A DNA stretch of 36,251 bases from Patescibacteria group bacterium (GTDB lineage Bacteria > Patescibacteriota > Minisyncoccia > HO2-45-28): assembly GCA_022563755.1 (NCBI GenBank), contig JADFMT010000007.1, positions 1-36,251 of the forward strand, in the 5' to 3' direction. A model generated the notes under the pieces. It ran no database searches and had not been told where the DNA came from. It saw nothing but the letters and a program-made list of their open reading frames with translations. Position numbers and translations under genes: made by a program. This document shows, in pieces, positions 23,432 to 31,321 of this stretch. Each line of letters begins with the position of its first letter. The first letter of the stretch is position 1.

Positions 23432-24146
23432 AGGTATACAAATTTTGCTAGCCGACCCCCTAATCATTGTCGCAATTACTGCGGGTTTTATCCTTTTGAT
23501 TACCCTTCTTGTGCTGGTAAGAAAACCGCAAAGCAGTTGGGCAAAACTCTTTTTTTTCTGGATTCTCGCACTACCCATTATTGCCGTAACGCTCTACTTA
23601 GCCGGAGGTACGATCTATAAAAATATCTCTTCAGCCACGAAAGGTCCCGTGCACTGGCATGCGGATTTTCGTATTTTTCAGTGCGGCGAGGAACTGGATT
23701 TGGTAGATCCTTCAGGCCTTTCAAACCGGGTGGGTTCACCGGTAGTGCATGAACATGGAGATAATCGTATCCATATCGAAGGCGTACTGGACAGGTTTGA
23801 GGAAGCGTCGTTGCAGGGATTTATGGAGGCAATCGGCGGCACGCTTTCGCGAGACAGATTGAACGTTCCCACGAATGAGGGACTAGCAACCATGAAAAAC
23901 GGAGATTTATGTCCGGATGGCAAAGAAGGACGCCTTGAGGTATTTTTGTGGCAGACGACGAATGACGTCGCCCGGCAACAAAAATTACGCGACTATATAA
24001 ACTATGCAATCTCGCCTGAGACGCTGGTGCCGCCGGGTGACTGCATTATTTTTGAGTTTGGAAGCATTAACAAAGAGAAAACCGATTCTATGTGCGAGCA
24101 ATATGAGGTCGCGGAAGCAAGAGGTGATCTAATCATTGTTCGCTAA
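23424..24146 (+). CDS. Membrane-anchored His/Cys-rich extracytoplasmic protein
   Basis: A 240-aa protein: two N-terminal membrane helices (about 10-31 and 38-60), then an outside domain with HWHADF, VVHEHGDNRIHIEG and four cysteines (FQCGEE, DLCPDG, PGDCII, SMCEQ). The clustered His residues look like a metal site, and the Cys residues could form two disulfides, so it may be a substrate of the VKOR pathway in this operon. I do not recognise a named family. It overlaps the AOX gene by 8 nt and lies 5 nt before the CcdA-like gene. Confidence 0.7.
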   Translation: MTKGIQILLADPLIIVAITAGFILLITLLVLVRKPQSSWAKLFFFWILALPIIAVTLYLAGGTIYKNISSATKGPVHWHADFRIFQCGEELDLVDPSGLSNRVGSPVVHEHGDNRIHIEGVLDRFEEASLQGFMEAIGGTLSRDRLNVPTNEGLATMKNGDLCPDGKEGRLEVFLWQTTNDVARQQKLRDYINYAISPETLVPPGDCIIFEFGSINKEKTDSMCEQYEVAEARGDLIIVR

Positions 24147-24151
24147 ACACC

Positions 24152-24859
24152 ATGCTTGAAGCACAACTACCCATCCTCCTTACGGTAATGGCCACGGCCG
24201 CCATCGACGCGATCAATCCCTGCGCGATTGGAGTCTTGATCCTCATGATCTCAGTCATCCTCTCCTCCGGCGGCAGCACGAAACGTCTCTTGTGGCTCGG
24301 TTTTCTGTATACGCTTTCGGTTTTTACGGTCTATCTTTTAGCCGGCCTCGGTCTTGCCTATTTCTTTACCACCATCCCCTTGATTGTTACCGAATATATT
24401 TCGATTGCAGTCGGTGTCATAATTATCGCGGCAGGGCTTTTTGAGATAAAAGACTACTTCTGGTACGGTCGCTGGTTCTCGCTCGGAATTCCGGCGAGGT
24501 TTGCAAAAAAAATCCACCTGTATTCCAAACGCGTCACGGTGCCGGGCGTTATCTTTCTGGGCGCTTTTGTCTCGGCGGTTGAGCTACCCTGCACCGGCGC
24601 GCCCTATCTTGCCATCATCACCATCCTCTCGCAGTATTTTGACTTCACCGCTTTTCTCCTTCTGGTCATTTATAACCTCATTTTTGTATCACCTCTTATC
24701 ATTATATTAATTCTGGTTGCCGCAGGCATACAGATTCATCATATTAAAATCTGGAAGCAGGGTGCTCGCGGGTATATGCGCTTATTCATTGGACTGCTTT
24801 TGGTTTCTTTAGGATGGCTTTTGATGCTGATTGCGAATGGAACGATCAACTTCGGCTAA
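24152..24859 (+). CDS. CcdA/DsbD-like thiol-disulfide transporter
   Basis: A 235-aa protein with about six membrane helices. Two conserved in-membrane cysteines stand in INPCAIG (C24) and ELPCTGAP (C147), the hallmark of CcdA and the DsbD beta domain. It carries reducing electrons from cytoplasmic thioredoxin to proteins outside. It may balance the oxidising VKOR in this gene set by keeping chosen Cys pairs reduced or by isomerising wrong disulfides. No haem-binding gene is nearby, so cytochrome c maturation is not indicated. Confidence 0.88.
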   Translation: MLEAQLPILLTVMATAAIDAINPCAIGVLILMISVILSSGGSTKRLLWLGFLYTLSVFTVYLLAGLGLAYFFTTIPLIVTEYISIAVGVIIIAAGLFEIKDYFWYGRWFSLGIPARFAKKIHLYSKRVTVPGVIFLGAFVSAVELPCTGAPYLAIITILSQYFDFTAFLLLVIYNLIFVSPLIIILILVAAGIQIHHIKIWKQGARGYMRLFIGLLLVSLGWLLMLIANGTINFG

Positions 24860-24893
24860 ATCAATCCGCCTGTTAAGGCAAATGATCTAGGGT

Positions 24894-24899
24894 TATAAT
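24894..24899 (+). promoter_or_regulatory. -10 box before the ATP-cone gene
   Basis: TATAAT ending 12 nt before the ATG at 24912. It suggests an internal, nearly leaderless transcript for the ATP-cone-VKOR part. No clear -35 box. Confidence 0.4.
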
Positions 24900-24911
24900 G
24901 ATATTACTGTT

Positions 24912-25187
24912 ATGACACACCCGCATATTGTAAAACGAAAAGAGCACGAGGAACCGTATGATAATCATAAAGTATATGCGTCCTGTTATGCGGCGTGCTT
25001 AAATACGAGTCTTTCAAAAAAGGAAGCGGAGACGATTTGCGCCGAGGTGATGACAGACCTGGATCGCTGGATAGAAGGGAAAGACATGGTCCGGTCTGAA
25101 GAAATTTTCAAAGAGATCACCCAATCCATATACAGGCGCAATAAAGAAGCGGCGTTTATGTATAAAACCCATCTCGATGTATCATGA
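24912..25187 (+). CDS. Stand-alone ATP-cone domain protein
   Basis: A 91-aa protein that fits the ATP-cone fold alone: HIVKRKEHEEPYDNHKVYASCYAACL, then EAETICAEVMTDLDRW, EIFKEITQSIYRRNKEAAFMY. ATP-cones sense ATP/dATP in ribonucleotide reductases and in NrdR. NrdR's N-terminal zinc ribbon is absent, and no nrd gene is present. Its stop overlaps the VKOR start (ATGA). It may regulate this redox cluster by nucleotide level; that is inference. Confidence 0.75.
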   Translation: MTHPHIVKRKEHEEPYDNHKVYASCYAACLNTSLSKKEAETICAEVMTDLDRWIEGKDMVRSEEIFKEITQSIYRRNKEAAFMYKTHLDVS

Positions 25188-25603
25188 CCCCACATGCACT
25201 TTTATTTACGCTTGCCGCGATTGGAATTAGCGAGACTGCCTATCTCATTCGCGAAAGAATCGCCCATAAAGATCCTGTCTGCCCGATCGGAACAGGATGC
25301 AATGTGGTACTTGGCAGCAAATACAATAAAATTTTCGGCATTATTCATAACGATATCCTGGGGCTTGCCTCATACATCGCGCTTGCTTTTCTGAGTGCTT
25401 TTTTGGTTATTGGAATTGGACCGCTCACTCTATGGGTGATCTTGGTTAAAACACTTATTTTTATTGGAATCGCAATGTCCTTCTTTTTGATTTACATCCA
25501 GTGGCGAATTATTAAAGCGTGGTGCTTTTGGTGCCTGATGGCAGTATTTATCGTCTTTAGTATGGAAATTATTGTTTTAACCAGTAATCTTATTTTGGTA
25601 TGA
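25184..25603 (+). CDS. Vitamin K epoxide reductase (VKOR) family, disulfide-forming
   Basis: A 139-aa membrane protein with four helices. It has the VKOR loop Cys pair (C33 and C39 in VCPIGTGCN) and the active-site CxxC (C114, C117 in WCFWC). Bacterial VKOR oxidises a DsbA-like partner and passes electrons to quinone; it thus does the work of DsbB. No fused thioredoxin domain is present, so the partner must be separate; it was not found in this window. Overlaps the ATP-cone and DoxX-like genes by 4 nt each (translational coupling). Confidence 0.9.
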   Translation: MTPHALLFTLAAIGISETAYLIRERIAHKDPVCPIGTGCNVVLGSKYNKIFGIIHNDILGLASYIALAFLSAFLVIGIGPLTLWVILVKTLIFIGIAMSFFLIYIQWRIIKAWCFWCLMAVFIVFSMEIIVLTSNLILV

Positions 25604-25971
25604 AAACGTATGGATTTCACATTTTACGCGTTGGCATGGCAATCACGTTTTTGTGGATTGGAGTACTGATTTTCCAATCTCCTGAAGCATGGGCTGGATT
25701 TATTCAGCCTTGGGCTCGCGATCTTCTACCGATCTCCCCCAGAACCGCATTGATTGCAACCGCCATCTTTGACCTCACGATCGGGGGATTTCTTTTGATT
25801 GATGTATTTACCTGGCTTGCCTCACTTCTGGGCGCTATACATTTAGCAAGCATCCTTGCCGTATCAGGAATTGATGCGATTACGGTTCGGGATATCGGAC
25901 TTTTGAGTGCCATGATCTTTTTATCCGTAACATCCTGGCCACATAGATTTTCTTTTAAAAAATTATTATAA
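25600..25971 (+). CDS. DoxX-like membrane protein
   Basis: A 123-aa protein with four membrane helices and an IRDIGLL-like VRDIGLLSA segment in the last part, as in the DoxX/DUF6041-type families. DoxX proteins take part in quinone- or thiosulfate-linked redox chemistry and detoxification; the exact role is unknown. Its ATG overlaps the VKOR stop (ATGA), which fits a shared redox task. Confidence 0.7.
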   Translation: MKTYGFHILRVGMAITFLWIGVLIFQSPEAWAGFIQPWARDLLPISPRTALIATAIFDLTIGGFLLIDVFTWLASLLGAIHLASILAVSGIDAITVRDIGLLSAMIFLSVTSWPHRFSFKKLL

Positions 25972-25972
25972 T
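25967..25972 (+). promoter_or_regulatory. -10 box before the DUF5667-cupredoxin gene
   Basis: TATAAT, 8 nt before the ATG at 25981, overlapping the stop codon region of the DoxX-like gene. It predicts a leaderless transcript in addition to read-through. Confidence 0.5.
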
Positions 25973-25980
25973 ACACGTAT

Positions 25981-27207
25981 ATGAAACACACCATTATTAT
26001 TTACTCACTCGCACTTTTTTTATTGATCTCATCAGCTGGATGGGCAGGAGCGCAGGATAAAGGGGTCGCATTGCCGGATCCAGGCTTATTGCCAGACTCC
26101 CCTTTTTATTTTCTAAAAAGAATTTTTGAGGAAGCTGGTACGCTTTTCGTTTTTAGCCGAGAAGCTCGCTTGGATCGCTTTATTGCTTTATCAGAAAGAC
26201 GACTTGCTGAGGTGCGCGCACTTTTTGACAAAGAAAAAACCGAGCGCGCGCTAACAGCGCTTGATCGCTACGGACGCGCACGCACACGTGTCGAGAACCA
26301 ATTTAGAAGAGTAGAAGAACGCGGAGACGACACAAAAGATTTAGCAAAAAAGGTAGAAGAATCTATAGCAAAACATGTTGTTGTTTTGGAAGAGGTTCTT
26401 AAACGAGCGCCGGAAGCCGCAACCGAGGGACTTAGACGTGCAATCGAATCCTCCACAAAAGTAATTACAAAAATGCGAGAACCGTCGGTTCGGCTGCTTA
26501 GTACTCCTCGAGCCGGAAGAACCAATCGGAAACTTAACGTAACGTGGCGCGTAAGCAGCCCATTACGCAAAACAATCAACCACACGGCAGTCCACTTCGG
26601 CTATACGTCCCGACCCGGAGAACTAGGGCTTAATATTGCGCCGCCCAACGCTGGCTATCCAGGATTAACGCCAACACACGCAAAGAAGCGATCCGAAATT
26701 CCAGCAACGTTTTCGGACAAAATCGTACCTGATAAGGTCGGAACACTATATCTTCGCGCTCATGCAATTATTGATGGAGGGCATTATTGGGGTGACGAGA
26801 CATCCATAGAAATTAAAGGGGGTTTCTTGTTCTCCCCGCCCGAGACACCAAGACCGAAACCTAAACCTACACCTCCCCCCATTTCGATACCCGGGCCAGT
26901 CCTTCCCGTACCTCCGCCTGTTCTCTTAAAAACATTTATCATTGAAGCCGATGATGCAGGATTTTATCCAAACGGTAATCTAACCGTAAATAAGGGCGAT
27001 ACGGTAAAAATTACGTTCAAAGTGCGCTCGACCGGTGTCTATTTCGGCGGCCTGGACTTTCGCGGAGCTCCTTATTTCACCTCGCCCAAAGTTTTACCCG
27101 GAGGAGAAACTACGGTTGAGTTCACCGCAGATCAAAGCTTTACCTATTCCTCCTATTGGCCCGCAAGTTCGATTCTCAAATCAAGCGGAACTATAACCGT
27201 CGAGTAG
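25981..27207 (+). CDS. DUF5667 protein with a cupredoxin-like C-terminal domain
   Basis: A 408-aa secreted protein. A signal peptide (about 1-25) precedes DUF5667 (LLPDSPFYFLKRIFEE, LDRFIALSERRLAEV; about 30-165, helical), a beta domain (TWRVSSP...THTAVHFGY-like, about 175-280), a proline-rich linker (about 285-312) and a cupredoxin-like domain (FIIEADDAGFYPNGNLTVNKGDTVKI, about 315-408). The copper ligands expected in a plastocyanin-type site (two His, Cys, Met) are absent, so it is structural or lost its metal. It closes the redox gene set and shares DUF5667 with the 801-aa surface protein. Confidence 0.75.
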   Translation: MKHTIIIYSLALFLLISSAGWAGAQDKGVALPDPGLLPDSPFYFLKRIFEEAGTLFVFSREARLDRFIALSERRLAEVRALFDKEKTERALTALDRYGRARTRVENQFRRVEERGDDTKDLAKKVEESIAKHVVVLEEVLKRAPEAATEGLRRAIESSTKVITKMREPSVRLLSTPRAGRTNRKLNVTWRVSSPLRKTINHTAVHFGYTSRPGELGLNIAPPNAGYPGLTPTHAKKRSEIPATFSDKIVPDKVGTLYLRAHAIIDGGHYWGDETSIEIKGGFLFSPPETPRPKPKPTPPPISIPGPVLPVPPPVLLKTFIIEADDAGFYPNGNLTVNKGDTVKITFKVRSTGVYFGGLDFRGAPYFTSPKVLPGGETTVEFTADQSFTYSSYWPASSILKSSGTITVE

Positions 27208-27309
27208 CGGCTTCTCTTATCCACACTTGCTCTCTATTCTCTTCTCTGCTACGCTCTCTGGTTAGAGCATCTTTTCAATCAAACACCACCGCAACGAAAG
27301 GAAATGGTT

Positions 27310-28179
27310 ATGACAAGCGTCTCTCAAAGCGCTGTTCACCACCTGATTGATCCGGTTGATCCTCACGAGTTCGCTATCGCCGTAAGAAAGCTACGGTCAT
27401 TCTTTGATAAGCGAGGATTCGTGGAAGGGCATTTCCAACATCGTTTGGAGCCATTGGGCATTCTTGCTGCCTGCGAAAATCCTTTTAACATTGCTACTTT
27501 TAACTATGCAGGCCAAGTCTGGCCCCTTCCGCAAACATCCCAAATGTGGATGGAGTACGAACTCCTTACAAACCCCGATGTGCCGGGATATTTTTGTATC
27601 AGCACAAGCTTCCGCCAAGAACCAGACCCAGTCGAAGGACGACACAACCTTATATTTCCGATGTTCGAATTTGAGACACACGGGGATATGGAAACGCTTG
27701 CCGAGCTCGAAAAAGATCTTCTTGAACACCTCGGCTTCGGCTCCACCAGCAATTTCCCGGAAATTCTCTATGATGATGCGATGCTTCGTTACGATGCCAA
27801 TGAAATTGGCGACGCAGAAGAAAAAGCGCTATACGCCACCTTTGGTGACGCCTTGCTCCTTACAAGATTTCCGAATCACACCTGGCCCTTCTGGAACATG
27901 AAACGAGACGGTAAGCACGCAAAGAAAATCGACGTAATCCTTTTCGGGGTAGAAACGATCGGATCTTCTGAACGAAGTTCCGATCCAGAAGAGATGCGCC
28001 ATTACTTCTATACTATTAGTGATGGCGCCTATGCAAAGACGCTCTTCGGCAAATTTACTCGTGAACGAGTGGAACGAGAGCTCGATTTTTTCCTCAGCCT
28101 TCCTTTTATTACTCGCTGCGGCGGCGGGATGGGTATGACACGGATGATTCGGGCGCTTAAACTAGCGGGCCAAATTTAA
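27310..28179 (+). CDS. AsnRS/AspRS-like class II catalytic core (asparagine synthetase-like)
   Basis: A 289-aa single-domain class II synthetase core: motif 2 [16 protein letters not shown] and motif 3 [13 protein letters not shown], nearest to aspartyl- and asparaginyl-tRNA synthetases. The N-terminal anticodon-binding OB domain is missing. Archaeal proteins with this form (AS-AR type) make asparagine from aspartate with ATP. That is one likely role; an AMP-transfer role on another target is the other. It is much shorter than a true AsnRS (about 430 aa). Two Met codons are near (27304, 27310); AAAGGA spacing favours 27310. A hairpin GCTCT/AGAGC lies in the leader (27251-27266). Confidence 0.8.
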   Translation: MTSVSQSAVHHLIDPVDPHEFAIAVRKLRSFFDKRGFVEGHFQHRLEPLGILAACENPFNIATFNYAGQVWPLPQTSQMWMEYELLTNPDVPGYFCISTSFRQEPDPVEGRHNLIFPMFEFETHGDMETLAELEKDLLEHLGFGSTSNFPEILYDDAMLRYDANEIGDAEEKALYATFGDALLLTRFPNHTWPFWNMKRDGKHAKKIDVILFGVETIGSSERSSDPEEMRHYFYTISDGAYAKTLFGKFTRERVERELDFFLSLPFITRCGGGMGMTRMIRALKLAGQI

Positions 28180-28196
28180 TAATCATTGCGTAACAA

Positions 28197-28227
28197 AAAG
28201 CTCCTATGTAGGAGCTTTCTTTTTTTG
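28197..28227 (+). terminator. Terminator after the AsnRS-like gene
   Basis: AAAGCTCCTA and TAGGAGCTTT form a perfect 10-bp stem with a tiny TG turn, followed by CTTTTTTT. It is immediately followed by the -10 box of the VIT gene. Confidence 0.9.
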
Positions 28228-28228
28228 C

Positions 28229-28234
28229 TATAAT
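28229..28234 (+). promoter_or_regulatory. -10 box 6 nt before the VIT start
   Basis: TATAAT directly after the terminator T-run and 6 nt before the ATG at 28241. There is no Shine-Dalgarno site, so the mRNA should be leaderless. Confidence 0.65.
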
Positions 28235-28240
28235 GGAAAA

Positions 28241-28942
28241 ATGGTGGATGAAGAACGACGGCATCAAAAAGGTGCGAAATACTTGCGCGATGCGGTCTAC
28301 GGCGCAAATGACGGCATTGTAACCACCTTTGCAGTTGTTGCAGGTGTGGTGGGCGCCTCTCTTTCGCCCGTTATCGTTATTTTGCTGGGAGTTGCAAGTC
28401 TACTTGCAGACGGTTTTTCCATGGCTGCCTCCAGTTTTTTAGCTACGCGCTCAGCCAAAGATGTGTTTGAAAGAGAGCGCGAGGTAGAGAAATGGGAAGT
28501 TGCTCACCATCCAAAATTAGAAGAGGCCGAAATCCGCGAGATCCTTGTTAAAAAAGGATATGGAGGAAATGATTTAAAGGAAATGATTACACTTATTACA
28601 AAAAATGAGGAATTTTGGATTGACTTTATGATGTATGAAGAGCTAGGGTTTTTACCGATTGAGGATGGCAGGGCATTTCGGAGTGCGATCGTCACCTTTT
28701 TTGCTTTTATTGGCGCGGGTTTTTTGCCCATCGTCCCCTACCTATTCATAACAGGAGACGCAAGTGCGTTTTTGTGGTCAGCGCTCTTTGCGATCCTTGC
28801 ATTTTTTATTGTTGGCGCGCTTCGTGCTTTCTTTACCGCAAAATCCTGGTTCTGGTCCGGCTTTGAGATGCTTTTGGTTGGCGGCTTTGCCGCCTCCATT
28901 GCCTACTTGGCAGGCTTTTTGATTAAAATTCTCATCACTTAA
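28241..28942 (+). CDS. VIT1/CCC1-family iron/manganese transporter
   Basis: A 233-aa protein with the family's N-terminal [24 protein letters not shown] helix and [19 protein letters not shown], a charged cytoplasmic metal-binding helical domain (ERERE...EEAEIREIL, about 80-140) and three further C-terminal helices. It should export or store Fe2+/Mn2+ by proton exchange. Metal handling may be linked to the di-iron oxidase upstream, but the AsnRS-like gene and a terminator separate them. Confidence 0.9.
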   Translation: MVDEERRHQKGAKYLRDAVYGANDGIVTTFAVVAGVVGASLSPVIVILLGVASLLADGFSMAASSFLATRSAKDVFEREREVEKWEVAHHPKLEEAEIREILVKKGYGGNDLKEMITLITKNEEFWIDFMMYEELGFLPIEDGRAFRSAIVTFFAFIGAGFLPIVPYLFITGDASAFLWSALFAILAFFIVGALRAFFTAKSWFWSGFEMLLVGGFAASIAYLAGFLIKILIT

Positions 28943-28946
28943 ATCT

Positions 28947-28972
28947 GCAATTCTCACAATCGTGAGAATTGC
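28947..28972. terminator. Hairpin between convergent VIT and HtrA genes
   Basis: GCAATTCTCAC, AATC loop, GTGAGAATTGC: a perfect 11-bp inverted repeat. There is no T-run on either side, so it is an atypical bidirectional terminator or a dispersed repeat; 21327-21348 contains a related AATTCTCACGATCGT sequence. Confidence 0.5.
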
Positions 28973-29009
28973 GCAGCAACGCGTAGATCAAGGTTTTTCT
29001 TTCTTCGCG

Positions 29010-30074
29010 TTATTGAGAATGATAATCCTCAATAATAATTTTTTTAGCGATTTTTTTGCCGTCTCTTAAAATTTCGAGCTCCAAGGTATCGCCAATTTTA
29101 CGAGTGGCAATCATGTCTTCCAAAGTTTCTTCTTCGGTAATGCGTTTTCTATCGCACGAAAGAATAACATCGTGTTCTTTAAGACCGGTTTTCTCCGCCG
29201 CACTTCCCGGGATAACCGCGTAATCGTTCGGCGCGCCTTCGTTGATAATCAATGCGCCGTAGTCAAGCGGCAGACGGAACCGTTCTTGAAGAAGACGGTT
29301 CAATATCATATAACGAATCCCCAGAAAGGGACGACGAATGCGGCCATATTTTTTAATCTCTTCTAAATCTTTTTTGGCGCGCTCAATCGGGATGGCAAAT
29401 CCGATGTTTTGTGCGCCAAACACGATGGCTGCGTTAATCGCAATAGCTTCTCCCGTAAGGTTGATAAGCGGCCCCCCGGAATTTCCGGGATTAATTGCGG
29501 CATCGGTCTGAATAAGTCCCCTCAATCGTTCTTGATGACCTGAAAAATCAGTTATGGCAGTAATGAGTCGCGAGAGACCAGAAACAACTCCGGTTGAAAC
29601 CGTATTTTGAAATTCTCCTAATGCATTTCCAATCGCAATAACACTCTGACCCAGCTTAACCTCTCTCGTAGAATCCAGCTCCACCACCGGAAGGTTCTTT
29701 AAATCTATCTTAAGAACCGCTACATCGTTGATCGGATCGACCGCAAGGATTTTGGTTTCGTGTCTTTCTCCGTCGCCGGTAATAATCGTGTAGACGGCGT
29801 GGCGATCGGCAATCACATGTTTGTTTGTCAAAATCAGACCATCTTCATGTACAATGAATCCAGACCCGCCGCCCAGCTTAACGCGCCCCGATTCATCCCG
29901 GGGAGCTTGACGTAACCTAGATTCTAAAAACGCTTGCTCGCGCGGATTTAAATGATAAAACTCGTGCGGTAATTCCGAGGCAATCTCTTCTAAATCTTTT
30001 GCAACCGCAATACTGACCACCGCGGGTAAAACTTTCTTAACGGCCTTAATAATTTGTTGTTGGTAATCTGCCAT
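29010..30074 (-). CDS. htrA: HtrA/DegP-type serine protease without export signal
   Basis: A 354-aa trypsin-like protease with the complete triad H86 (TNKHVI), D117 (NDVAVLKI) and S199 (GNSGGPL), then one PDZ domain (about 255-345). DegP, DegQ and DegS have a signal peptide or membrane anchor; here the N-terminus (MADYQQQIIKAVKKVLPAVVSIAVA) has none, so it probably acts in the cytoplasm as a quality-control protease. The ATG at 30074 lies 8 nt after a minus-strand TATAAT box. Confidence 0.9.
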   Translation of the reverse strand: MADYQQQIIKAVKKVLPAVVSIAVAKDLEEIASELPHEFYHLNPREQAFLESRLRQAPRDESGRVKLGGGSGFIVHEDGLILTNKHVIADRHAVYTIITGDGERHETKILAVDPINDVAVLKIDLKNLPVVELDSTREVKLGQSVIAIGNALGEFQNTVSTGVVSGLSRLITAITDFSGHQERLRGLIQTDAAINPGNSGGPLINLTGEAIAINAAIVFGAQNIGFAIPIERAKKDLEEIKKYGRIRRPFLGIRYMILNRLLQERFRLPLDYGALIINEGAPNDYAVIPGSAAEKTGLKEHDVILSCDRKRITEEETLEDMIATRKIGDTLELEILRDGKKIAKKIIIEDYHSQ

Positions 30075-30082
30075 ATACTCGC

Positions 30083-30088
30083 ATTATA
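30083..30088 (-). promoter_or_regulatory. -10 box before the HtrA gene
   Basis: TATAAT on the minus strand, 8 nt before the ATG at 30074; no Shine-Dalgarno site. Predicts a leaderless transcript. Confidence 0.55.
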
Positions 30089-30143
30089 TCGTATACAACC
30101 AGTAAATAAAACACTGCCTTGTAGGCAAGTGCGCATGCAAACT

Positions 30144-31099
30144 TTATTTATTTCCCGTAAGCTCTGATGCAATATAAGCAATGGCTACGCTGATTGCAAG
30201 TCCTACCATAATCTTAAGGAAGTCTTTGAAAAGCATGGGAAATATAATTCTTGCCTCACCGGCATCCGTATGGGCTCCCCTGATCGCCGTCTCTCTTCCT
30301 GCAAGAAGACCCACAAATACCCAGGTAGTGCTATAGGAATGTCATTATATTCTTTAAAGCCCCAGAGAACAGGGTGTAAACGATATCGATGATGGTAGCG
30401 CTCCGGATGAAGCGCGTACTCGTTTTTGAAAGAACAATCGATTGGATTTTGCCTCCCTTGGCATAAAAAATGATTCCTAAAAATACCGTAATCAACGCAA
30501 GTGTCCCGATCAAGATACCCCAAGCTCAGCTTCCGCGGGAGGTAGGCCGATATGTTTGCCATATCATGCATAAGCCAATTTGCCCACAGAAATCCTGTTG
30601 CCACCCATTGGGCAATAACCCAGTATTTTCGATGGCTTCCCTGCGGCTGATGCCTCTCATTCAAGTATCTGGCAAGAATCGACCAGATAAGAAGTGCAGT
30701 GATTACAGCTATAACATAACCGGCAACGCTTTTTGCAACCATGCTCTCTACGGTTTTGCCTGTGGCAAATACAGAGAGAACCAGAAATGTGGTGCTTACC
30801 GGAATGCCAAACCGAGTAAGTAATAAAAGGGCCGCGGGAGCAATGGCATGAAAAATAGTGAATTCATCTGGCCGCGGGATACGGTTCAGTCTTCCCCAGG
30901 CAATATCGCCGTCATTGATATACCATCCATAGCTCAATATTAAGCAAAGAATTGAGCCAGCATATAGCGTGAGCCAATACCACTTTATGTTCTGGTTTGA
31001 AGACAAAAATGTGCCCAGGGTTTGAATACTGTCATTTGCCACCACCGCATAAGCCGCCAAGATAAACCCGGAGGTCATCCAGACTATACTTAACTCCAT
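30144..31099 (-). pseudogene. PiT-family phosphate transporter with three frameshifts
   Basis: Clear PiT/SLC20 sequence is spread over three frames. Frame A from ATG 31099 has AAYAVVANDSIQTLGTF, GIPVSTTFLVLSVFATG and WLMHDMANISAYLPRKLSLG. After about 30530 frame B continues LIGTLALITVFLGIIFYAKGG to FSGALK (30345 area), then EYNDIPI in frame A, then STTWVFVGLLAGRETAIRG in the third frame to TAA at 30144-30146. A complete protein would be about 317 aa. The first shift lies near a GGGG run. Three shifts suggest a pseudogene; sequencing error is possible. The start has an excellent AAAGGAGG site. Confidence 0.8.
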
Positions 31100-31159
31100 T
31101 ACGTTCCTCCTTTACTGATGTTTTTCTACCATGTCTTTGTATAGAACTTCCTTTTTCAT

Positions 31160-31188
31160 AATTAAATTACAGACATGGATTTGTCAAT
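31160..31188 (-). promoter_or_regulatory. Promoter of the PiT gene
   Basis: Minus strand TTGACA (31188-31183), 17-nt spacer, TAATTA (31165-31160). Its -35 overlaps the plus-strand -35 TTGTCA (31182-31187) of tRNA-Arg, whose -10 is TAGGGT (31204-31209). Confidence 0.55.
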
Positions 31189-31218
31189 GGGAGAAAAGCA
31201 CGGTAGGGTGGGAAGAAA

Positions 31219-31293
31219 GCCCTCGTAGTTCAACGGATAGAACAGTGGCGTCCTAAGCCATTGATGTGGGTTCGACTCCTGCCGAGGGCACCA
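31219..31293 (+). tRNA. tRNA-Arg (CCU anticodon), CCA encoded
   Basis: The acceptor GCCCTCG pairs with CGAGGGC; the anticodon arm GTGGC/GCCAT closes loop GTCCTAA (anticodon CCT); the T loop is TTCGACT. Discriminator A is followed by an encoded CCA (31291-31293), unlike the other three tRNAs of the window. Confidence 0.93.
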
Positions 31294-31321
31294 GCTAGCT
31301 TGTCGGCATTCATTTATAATT

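Noticed and set aside
31143-31160. Leader peptide before the PiT gene
   Set aside because: ATG at 31160 on the minus strand is followed by only five more codons before TAA; no regulatory codons.
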